Assembly: GCF_001425705.1 (NCBI RefSeq)
Contig: NZ_LMDC01000001.1
Coordinates: forward strand, 1,286,486 to 1,350,485
Length of the DNA: 64,000 bases
Source of the DNA: Pelomonas sp. Root1217
GTDB lineage: Bacteria; Pseudomonadota; Gammaproteobacteria; Burkholderiales; Burkholderiaceae_C
Reading direction: 5' to 3'
The translations under genes were made by a program, and so were the position numbers. Below the pieces are notes generated by a model. That model did no database searches. It saw only the letters and a program-made list of their open reading frames with translations, and was not told the DNA's origin. Numbering within the stretch: position 1 is the first letter of the stretch; every line of letters starts with the position of its first letter. Below are positions 56,744 to 64,000 of the stretch, piece by piece.

Positions 56744-57679
56744 ATGGTCAAGCAACGCACTCTGAAGTCGATCACGCGCGCCGTCGGCGTCGGCATCCAC
56801 AGCGGCCAGAAGGTCGAGCTGACATTGCGTCCGGCGCCGGTGGACACCGGCATCGTCTTTCGCCGCGTCGACCTCTGCCCACCGGTCGACATCCCGGTCA
56901 GCGTCACGTCGGTCAGCGACACGCGCATGGCCACCACCATCAGCCCGGGCGGCGACCCGGGCGGCCCGAAGGTGCAGACCATTGAGCATCTGCTGTCCGC
57001 ATGCGCCGGCCTGGGCCTGGACAACCTCATCATCGACATCAACGCCGATGAGGTGCCGGTGTTGGATGGCTCGGCGGCGAGCTTCGTCTTCCTGCTGCAG
57101 TCGGCCGGCATCGTCATGCAGGACGCGCCCAAGCGCTTCCTGCGCGTGAAGAAGCCCGTCGAAGTGCGCCAGGGCGAGGGCAAGAAGCTGATGTGGGCCA
57201 AGCTCGAGCCGCACCACGGCTACACGCTGAGCTTCGAGATCGAGTTCGACAACCCGGCCGTGGCGGCCACCGGCAGCCAGTTCGTCTTCGACATGGGTTC
57301 GGGCACCTACAAGAAGGAGATCGCCCGCGCGCGCACTTTCGGCATGACGGCCGACATCGACCTGATGCGCTCGCGTGGCTTGACGCTGGGCGGCTCGATG
57401 GACAACGCCATCGTCGTCGACGACTACAAGGTGCTCAATGCCGACGGTCTTCGCTACGACGACGAGTTCGTCAAGCACAAGATCCTGGACGCCATCGGCG
57501 ACATGCAGGTGGCCGGCATGCCGCTGCTGGCGGCCTACACATCGTTCAAGGGCGGCCACGCGCTGAACAACAAGCTGCTGCGCGCGCTGCTGGCCGACGA
57601 ATCGGCGTTTGAGATCGTCAGGTTTGACGACGAGCGTGCGGCGCCCAAGGGCTTCGCGGAACTGGCACCAGCTTGGTGA
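56744..57679 (+). CDS. lpxC: UDP-3-O-acyl-N-acetylglucosamine deacetylase
   Basis: A 311-residue zinc enzyme committing the cell to lipid A synthesis. It starts [20 protein letters not shown]. Zinc ligands are His82 in [11 protein letters not shown] and the HxxxD of [25 protein letters not shown] is the conserved loop. Length and start fit the family. In many relatives lpxC follows ftsZ closely, but here a 5.5-kb block separates them. A short membrane-protein gene follows after 13 bp. Confidence 0.98.
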   Translation: MVKQRTLKSITRAVGVGIHSGQKVELTLRPAPVDTGIVFRRVDLCPPVDIPVSVTSVSDTRMATTISPGGDPGGPKVQTIEHLLSACAGLGLDNLIIDINADEVPVLDGSAASFVFLLQSAGIVMQDAPKRFLRVKKPVEVRQGEGKKLMWAKLEPHHGYTLSFEIEFDNPAVAATGSQFVFDMGSGTYKKEIARARTFGMTADIDLMRSRGLTLGGSMDNAIVVDDYKVLNADGLRYDDEFVKHKILDAIGDMQVAGMPLLAAYTSFKGGHALNNKLLRALLADESAFEIVRFDDERAAPKGFAELAPAW

Positions 57680-57692
57680 TGAGAGCGTTTAC

Positions 57693-57878
57693 ATGCTGAT
57701 CGCTCGCCTGGTCATCGGCCTGCTGCTGTTCTCCGCCGTGCTTTGCTTCGCCGTCTCCATCGCCACCGGCCAGGCGCGCTGGCGGCGGCTGGGGCTGATG
57801 ATCATGAAATGGACGCTGGTGGCCGGCCTGGCCTTCTTCGGCGTGCTGATCCTGGAACGATTGGCGCTGCTGCTGTGA
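57693..57878 (+). CDS. Small two-helix membrane protein downstream of lpxC
   Basis: A 61-residue protein starting MLIARLVIGLLLFSAVLCFA. Two hydrophobic segments (about 4-24 and 37-59) with a basic loop ARWRRLG predict a membrane hairpin. Starting 13 bp after the lpxC stop, it is probably co-transcribed. Similar small hypothetical proteins follow lpxC in other Burkholderiales, as far as I recall. No function can be assigned. Confidence 0.75.
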   Translation: MLIARLVIGLLLFSAVLCFAVSIATGQARWRRLGLMIMKWTLVAGLAFFGVLILERLALLL

Positions 57879-58078
57879 CGCTCGTCACGCCGTAGCTGGG
57901 CCACCCCTGGGCTTGCGGGGATGCCAGCCCGGCCGCATGTGCTCAGAATGCAATCACGGTCGCTGTTCGCATTGCAGCGGCCCAGTCCGGGACCCTACAA
58001 ACCGGGCGCCACGCGTGGAGAAGGCCGGGGGGCCGGGGAAGCGCAGTGGATTGAAGAGAGAGATTGTTGTAACTGATT
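57879..58078 (+). ncRNA. Long untranslated region after lpxC, possible small RNA
   Basis: About 200 bases between the small membrane gene and a strong terminator encode no credible protein. They include a hairpin with TGCAAT / ATTGCA arms (around 57950-57975) and GC-rich foldable stretches. A terminator this far from the last stop suggests either a 3'UTR-derived small RNA or an independent transcript. I could not identify a convincing promoter or a known RNA family. Confidence 0.35.
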
Positions 58079-58110
58079 GGGCCGCTCCCGCAGGAGTGGC
58101 CCTTTTTTTT
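58079..58110 (+). terminator. Strong Rho-independent terminator
   Basis: GGGCCGCTCC (58079-58088) pairs with GGAGTGGCCC (58093-58102) around a CGCA tetraloop, with one G-U pair, and is followed by eight T. It ends the lpxC transcript or the putative small RNA, 53 bp before the end of the convergent peptidase gene. Confidence 0.92.
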
Positions 58111-58162
58111 GTTTCGGCACCATAGCCAAAGCTGTCGACAAGCTGTCCGTCTTGGCCCGGAT

Positions 58163-59653
58163 TCAGCTGCCCAGATAGCGGTCGCGCAGATGGGCCTCGA
58201 AATGCGCCGGGTTCAAGCCCTCGCCGCTGGCGCGCCGTACCAGTTCGGGCGTCTCATAGCGGCTCGCCGTCTGCCAGACATGGGTGGACAACCAGTCGAA
58301 CACCGTGCCCAGTTCGCCGCGGGCGATCTGCACATCCAGGTCGTTGCGCTGGGACCTCATCGCCGCAAACCACTGCGCCGCGTACATGGCGCCCAGCGTG
58401 TAACAGGGGAAGTAGCCAAACAGGCCGGCTGGCCAGTGCACGTCCTGCATCGGTCCGTCCTTGAAATTGCCGCGCGTGTCCAGGCCGAGCAACTCGGCCA
58501 TCTTGGCGTCCCACAGCGCCGGGATGTCGTCCACCTCGGCCTGGCCCTCGATGAGCGCGCGCTCGATATCAAAGCGCAGCAGGATGTGCGCGGGGTAGGT
58601 CACCTCGTCGGCATCGACGCGGATCAGGCCGGGCTTCACGCGTGTCAGCAGCTTGTGCAGATTGCCGCGCTCGAAGGCGGGCTGATCACCGAAGTGCTTC
58701 ACCAGCAGTGGCGACAGCAGCCCGGCGAAGGCGGGGTGGCTGCCGAGCTGCATCTCGAAGGACAGGCTCTGGCTCTCGTGGATGCCCATGGAGCGTGCGC
58801 GGCCGACCGGCTGGCCCAGCAGGTCGCGCGGCAGGTTCTGCTCGTAGCGGCCGTGGCCGGTTTCGTGGATGGTGCCCATCAGGCTGGGCAGGAAGTCGTC
58901 CTCACGGTAGCGCGTCGTCATGCGCACGTCCTCGGGCACGCCGCCGCAGAAGGGGTGGGTGCTTTCGTCCAGGCGGCCGGCAGCGAAGTCGAAGCCCATC
59001 AGCTTCATCGCATCCAGCCCGAGGGCCTTTTGGGCTGCGGTGGGGAAGGGACCCACGGGCTCGATGACGGTTTCGCTAGCCTGTTTAGCCGTCACGTCGC
59101 GGATCAGGCCCGGCAGCCAGCCGCGCAGCGGCGCGAAGGCCGCCTCGACGTCGGCGCCGCGCATGCCGGGCTCATAGTTGTCGAGCAGTGCGTCGTACCT
59201 GGACAGTCCTGCGCTCTGCGATAGCAGCTCGGCCTCCTGGCGGGCGATCTTCAACACCTCGCGCAGGTTCGGCGCGAAGCCGGCCCAGTCATTGGCCGGG
59301 CGCTGGCTGCGCCAGGCGTGCTCGCAGCGGTTGTTGGCCAGGCTCTTGGCTTCCACCAGCGCCTGGGGCAGCGCGTTCGCGGCGCGCCAGGCGCGGCGGA
59401 TCTCGCGCAGGTTGGCGCGCTGGCCTTCGTCCAGCGGCTCACTGGCGGCAGCGTCCAGCAGGCTGGGCAGGGCCGGGTCGGTCGCCAACTGGTGCAACAG
59501 GCCGTCCATCTCGGCCAGGGCCAAGCTGCGTGCCTCGTTGCCCTTGGCCGGCATGTTGGCCGCCTGATCCCATTGGGCGATGGCCTGCAGATGGCCGAGG
59601 TGGTGCAGGCGCTGCTGGCGCGCCGCGAGGTCTTGGTAGGCAATGGTGGTCAT
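58163..59653 (-). CDS. M32 family metallocarboxypeptidase
   Basis: A 496-residue thermostable-carboxypeptidase-type (Taq) enzyme. The zinc motif is HETGH (MGTIHETGHGRYEQ), and the downstream FGDQPAF, HILLRFDIERALIEG and the ESQSLSFEMQLG block supply the third ligand and the substrate site. It removes C-terminal residues from peptides in the cytoplasm. The start codon overlaps the stop of the YqaA-type gene by 4 bp. Length fits the family. Confidence 0.96.
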   Translation of the reverse strand: MTTIAYQDLAARQQRLHHLGHLQAIAQWDQAANMPAKGNEARSLALAEMDGLLHQLATDPALPSLLDAAASEPLDEGQRANLREIRRAWRAANALPQALVEAKSLANNRCEHAWRSQRPANDWAGFAPNLREVLKIARQEAELLSQSAGLSRYDALLDNYEPGMRGADVEAAFAPLRGWLPGLIRDVTAKQASETVIEPVGPFPTAAQKALGLDAMKLMGFDFAAGRLDESTHPFCGGVPEDVRMTTRYREDDFLPSLMGTIHETGHGRYEQNLPRDLLGQPVGRARSMGIHESQSLSFEMQLGSHPAFAGLLSPLLVKHFGDQPAFERGNLHKLLTRVKPGLIRVDADEVTYPAHILLRFDIERALIEGQAEVDDIPALWDAKMAELLGLDTRGNFKDGPMQDVHWPAGLFGYFPCYTLGAMYAAQWFAAMRSQRNDLDVQIARGELGTVFDWLSTHVWQTASRYETPELVRRASGEGLNPAHFEAHLRDRYLGS

Positions 59654-60156
59654 GAAATCCAGGTCTCCGGGATCAGCCAGATGAGGGCAACGGTATAGAG
59701 CAGGAAGCGCAGGAACTTACCCAGCGCCATCCAGCCCACACAGGGCCAGAACGGCAGCTTGAGCCAGCCGGCCACGGCGCACAGCGGGTCGCCGACGATG
59801 GGCAGCCAGCTCATCAGGCAGGCCTTGGGGCCGAAACGCTGCAACCACCGCATCGCCCGCGAATGCGAGGGTTCGTGGTGCTTCACCGCCTCGACCGCCT
59901 TCTCGGCGCCGTAGCCTATCCACCAACTCGTCATGCCGCCCAGCGTGTTGCCGACCGTGGCCACCGCAATGACGGCCCAGAACATGCTCGGGTCTGCCTT
60001 GACGACGAGGTAGACGGCCGGCTCAGAGCCTAGTGGCAGCAGAGTGGCTGAGACGAAAGTGATGATGAAGACGGCCACCAGCCCGACCTGGGGCAGAGCC
60101 AGGGCGGCGAGCAGCTCGCTGATGAATTGACCGAGCCAGGCTTCCATGGCGGTCAT
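59650..60156 (-). CDS. YqaA/DedA-type small membrane protein
   Basis: A 168-residue protein with about four hydrophobic segments (GLVAVFIITFVSATLLPLGS; FLRFLLYTVALIWLIP). FVSATLLPLGSEP and the late SWLPIVGDPLCAVAGWLK follow the SNARE-associated/DedA (VTT) pattern of YqaA. Such proteins are thought to act as lipid scramblases or transporters. Two ATGs, 60156 and 60147, are possible. It is transcribed with the peptidase and diverges from dusB. Confidence 0.87.
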   Translation of the reverse strand: MTAMEAWLGQFISELLAALALPQVGLVAVFIITFVSATLLPLGSEPAVYLVVKADPSMFWAVIAVATVGNTLGGMTSWWIGYGAEKAVEAVKHHEPSHSRAMRWLQRFGPKACLMSWLPIVGDPLCAVAGWLKLPFWPCVGWMALGKFLRFLLYTVALIWLIPETWIS

Positions 60157-60209
60157 TGTCGGTGCGGCCGGATGGCTACAATCTCGCCTCTTTTTTAAGC
60201 AGACGTCTC

Positions 60210-61262
60210 GTGCAAATCGGCCCTCACCTTCTCCCCAACCGGCTCTTCGTGGCGCCGATGGCGGGAGTGACGGACCGGCCCTTCCGCCAGCTTTGCCGGC
60301 GCCTGGGCGCGGGTTACGCGGTCAGCGAGATGGTCACGTCGCGCAAGGAACTGTGGGGCAGCCTCAAGACCTCGCGACGCGCCGACCACAGTGGCGAGCC
60401 GGGACCGATTGCCGTGCAGATCGCCGGCACCGACGCGGCCATGATGGCCGAGGCCGCCGCCTACAACATCGACCGCGGTGCCCAGATCATCGACATCAAC
60501 ATGGGCTGCCCGGCCAAGAAGGTGTGCAACAAATGGGCGGGCTCGGCGCTGATGCGCAACGAGGCGCTGGCGCTGGAGATCGTCGAGGCCGTCGTCGCCG
60601 TGTCTACGCCGCGCGGCGTGCCGGTCACGCTGAAGATGCGCACCGGCTGGAGCGAAGACGAGCGCAATGCGCTGCGCCTGGCGCGCCTGTTCGAGTCGGC
60701 CGGCATCGCCATGCTGACCATCCACGGACGCACCCGCGAGCAGGGCTACAAGGGCCTGGCCGAGTACGACACGATTGCGGCCGTCAAGACAGCGCTGACA
60801 ATTCCGGTGGTCGCCAATGGCGATATCGACAGCCCCGAGAAGGCGCGCGACGTGCTGGCCTACACCGGTGCCGACGCGCTGATGATCGGCCGCGCCGCCC
60901 AGGGCCGGCCCTGGATCTTCCGCGAGGTGGCCCACTTTCTGGCGACAGGCGAACACCTAGCCGCGCCCACCGTGCTTGAAGCACGCGACTGGCTGAGCGA
61001 GCATCTGCACGACCACTACGGCCTGTACGGTGCGCTCAGCGGCATGCGCAGTGCGCGCAAGCACATCGGTTGGGCCGTGCGCGGCCTGCCCGGCGGCGAA
61101 GCCTTCCGCCAGCACATGAATACGCTCGAGAGCTGCGACCTGCAGTTGCAGGCTCTGCGTGACTGGTTCGATGAACTCGGCCAGACCCACGACCGGCTGC
61201 CGCCCACCGTCGCGGCCGCCAACGACGAAGACGCACAGGCCGACGAAGCCTGTGCCGCCTGA
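60210..61262 (+). CDS. dusB: tRNA-dihydrouridine synthase B
   Basis: A 350-residue FMN enzyme from GTG 60210 (MQIGPHLLPNRLFVAPMAGV); a longer frame exists upstream but lacks family support. FMN-binding APMAGVTDRPFRQLC, the catalytic Cys in CPAKKVCNKWAGSALM and GNGDIDS-like VANGDIDSPEKA are visible. It reduces uridine in the tRNA D-loop. The order dusB-fis is conserved in Proteobacteria, and fis follows after 20 bp. Confidence 0.97.
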   Translation: MQIGPHLLPNRLFVAPMAGVTDRPFRQLCRRLGAGYAVSEMVTSRKELWGSLKTSRRADHSGEPGPIAVQIAGTDAAMMAEAAAYNIDRGAQIIDINMGCPAKKVCNKWAGSALMRNEALALEIVEAVVAVSTPRGVPVTLKMRTGWSEDERNALRLARLFESAGIAMLTIHGRTREQGYKGLAEYDTIAAVKTALTIPVVANGDIDSPEKARDVLAYTGADALMIGRAAQGRPWIFREVAHFLATGEHLAAPTVLEARDWLSEHLHDHYGLYGALSGMRSARKHIGWAVRGLPGGEAFRQHMNTLESCDLQLQALRDWFDELGQTHDRLPPTVAAANDEDAQADEACAA

Positions 61263-61282
61263 AACCTTTTTCGCGCCCTGTC

Positions 61283-61531
61283 ATGAGTGCCCAGAAGAAC
61301 ACCACGCCCAACCCCATCGACGCCTGCGTGCGCGACAACCTCGAAGCCTTCTTCCGCGACCTCGACGGCCAGGAGCCGCACTCGATGCACGAGATGCTGG
61401 TCAAGCTGGTCGAGAAACCGCTGTTCGAGATCGTCATGCGTGAGGCTGGCGGCAACCAGAGCAAGGCCGCGCAATGGCTGGGCATCAACCGCAACACGCT
61501 GCGCCGCAAGCTGACCGATCACAACCTCTAA
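61283..61531 (+). CDS. fis: Fis family DNA-binding protein
   Basis: An 82-residue protein. The N-terminal part (DACVRDNLEAFFRDLDGQEP) corresponds to the dimerisation region and the C-terminus (GGNQSKAAQWLGINRNTLRR) is the Fis-type helix-turn-helix. It is shorter at the N-terminus than E. coli Fis (98). It should bend DNA and act as a global nucleoid regulator. dusB is 20 bp upstream; purH begins 6 bp downstream. Confidence 0.95.
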   Translation: MSAQKNTTPNPIDACVRDNLEAFFRDLDGQEPHSMHEMLVKLVEKPLFEIVMREAGGNQSKAAQWLGINRNTLRRKLTDHNL

Positions 61532-61537
61532 GCCGTC

Positions 61538-63115
<1,578 letters not shown>

Positions 63116-63144
63116 TCCGGCTCTAGACGTACTTCTCTAGTCCA

Positions 63145-63169
63145 GGGCCTCCCCCGATGGTGGGGGCCC
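63145..63169 (+). terminator. Possible terminator-like hairpin after purH
   Basis: GGGCCTCCCCC and GGGGGCCC can form a stem with a 3-nt bulge and a 6-nt loop, beginning 29 bp after the purH stop. Only scattered T residues follow (GTCTTG), so termination strength is doubtful. Confidence 0.45.
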
Positions 63170-63212
63170 GTCTTGCGGTTAGCCTCGACGCACTAGATCG
63201 AGAACCGGAGAC

Positions 63213-64000
63213 ATGCCCATGGACACCGCCCTGCAGGAGCGCCTGCATCTGGCGCTGACGGCGCAGCGCCGCGCCTACGAGGCTGAGCGCATGCCTTCGT
63301 ACGAGGTGCGCCGCGACCGCCTGCAGCGCCTGCTGGCCATGACACGCCAGCACGGCGAGGCCATCGCCGCTGCCATGGCCCAGGACTTCGGCCATCGCGC
63401 CCGCCAGGAATCGCTGCTGGCTGACATCTTCACCGTCGAGTCCGGCGCCCGCCACGCCATCAAGCATCTGCGCCGCTGGATGAAGACCCGGCGCGTCGCC
63501 ACGCCGCTGCACTTCCTGCCCGGCCGCAATGTGCTGATGCGCCAACCGCTGGGTGTCGTGGGCATCGTGTCGCCCTGGAACTATCCGTACTACCTCGCCA
63601 TGGAGCCTGCCGTCGCCGCGCTGGCGGCAGGCAACCGCGTGCTGATCAAGCCCTCGGAGCTGACGCCGGCCACCAGCGAGCTGATGGCGCGCATCGTCGC
63701 CGAGCACTTCAAGCCCGAGGAAATGCAGGTCATCACCGGGGACGCCGAAGTGGGCAAGGCCTTCACGACGCTGCCCTTCGACCACCTGTTCTTCACCGGC
63801 TCCACCGCCGTGGGCCGCCACGTGGCCCAGGCCGCCGCCCGCAACCTGACGCCGGTCACGCTGGAACTGGGCGGCAAGTCACCGGCCGTCGTCGACCGCA
63901 GCTGCGACCTGCGGCTCACCGCCTCGCGCCTGGCCTTCGGCAAGCTCTTCAACGCCGGCCAGACCTGCGTCGCGCCCGACTACCTGCTGGTGCCGCGCGA
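63213..64000 (+). CDS. Coniferyl aldehyde dehydrogenase-like, N-terminal part
   Basis: An ALDH starts at ATG 63213 (MPMDTALQERLHLALTAQ) and runs off the window after about 262 residues. Seen are the NAD-binding VGIVSPWNYPYYLAMEP, FFTGSTAVGRHVAQA, the general base Glu in TLELGGKSPAVV and the nucleophilic Cys in NAGQTCVAPDY. The N-terminal half resembles CalB, which oxidises coniferyl aldehyde to ferulate; other fatty or aromatic aldehydes are possible. CGGAG upstream is a plausible ribosome site. Confidence 0.88.
   Translation, partial: MPMDTALQERLHLALTAQRRAYEAERMPSYEVRRDRLQRLLAMTRQHGEAIAAAMAQDFGHRARQESLLADIFTVESGARHAIKHLRRWMKTRRVATPLHFLPGRNVLMRQPLGVVGIVSPWNYPYYLAMEPAVAALAAGNRVLIKPSELTPATSELMARIVAEHFKPEEMQVITGDAEVGKAFTTLPFDHLFFTGSTAVGRHVAQAAARNLTPVTLELGGKSPAVVDRSCDLRLTASRLAFGKLFNAGQTCVAPDYLLVPR

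Noticed and set aside
57940..58000. Short similarity to 6S RNA (GTTCGC...GGCCCAGTCC)
   Set aside because: The complementary strand of the 6S stem and the central bubble are not found, and the RNA would end in an ordinary terminator hairpin.
63121..63212. A tRNA-like or mobile-element-like sequence between purH and the aldehyde dehydrogenase gene
   Set aside because: The CTAG-containing stretch does not fold into a cloverleaf and no CCA end, terminal repeats or transposase are present.

Overview
The window is a dense, GC-rich chromosomal segment from a betaproteobacterium. The gene content points to Burkholderiales, probably the Leptothrix/Rubrivivax/Roseateles group. Supporting signs are a PEP-CTERM exosortase substrate, a DUF1631 protein, a betaproteobacterial dcw cluster opened by mraZ, a dusB-fis-purH block, a CIRCE-controlled groESL operon and many glutamate/aspartate transport and LysR genes. 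The genus is inference; no rRNA is present.

Layout. 1-5072: a truncated DUF1631 gene diverges from a TPR/O-GlcNAc-transferase-like gene coupled to a MipA/OmpV barrel gene. 5090-7337: groES-groEL on the minus strand, with terminator, CIRCE operator and sigma70-like promoter. 7425-12563: a PEP-CTERM protein, a HypT/YjiE-like LysR regulator, and a gltIJKL amino-acid ABC operon with an internal hairpin and a terminator. 12567-14374: a divergent SDR/LysR pair. 14364-19087: a four-gene minus-strand operon (membrane-anchored binding-protein-like protein, binding-protein plus vWA lipoprotein, XpaC-like membrane protein, TelA), which I consider the most interesting system here. 19166-23556: pyrC coupled to a NYN-nuclease gene, then a secreted trypsin-like protease overlapping an FHA membrane protein. 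23557-28329: cysM, a flavin reductase-like gene, rnpB, a Bcr/CflA transporter and a periplasmic alpha-carbonic anhydrase. 28560-33235: a hybrid histidine kinase, a chalcone-isomerase-like secreted protein and a chemotaxis receptor.

33596-51210 is a complete division and cell wall (dcw) cluster, all on the plus strand: mraZ, rsmH, ftsL, ftsI, murE, murF, mraY, murD, ftsW, murG, murC, ddl, ftsQ, ftsA, ftsZ. Most junctions overlap or nearly touch, so translation is probably coupled. A sigma70-like promoter is followed at once by four 10-bp-spaced MraZ-type repeats that run into the GTG start of mraZ. Two near-identical ~105-bp repeats separate ftsW/murG and murG/murC and provide their ribosome binding sites. 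MurD carries an acidic, proline-rich insertion.

51216-56666 is an accessory block (MFS transporter, hydrolase, SDR, TetR, orphan histidine kinase) lying between ftsZ and lpxC. After lpxC come a small membrane protein, a long untranslated stretch ending in a strong terminator, an M32 carboxypeptidase with a YqaA-type membrane protein, dusB-fis-purH, and the start of a coniferyl-aldehyde-dehydrogenase-like gene cut by the window end. No tRNA or rRNA gene, insertion sequence, prophage or CRISPR array was seen.
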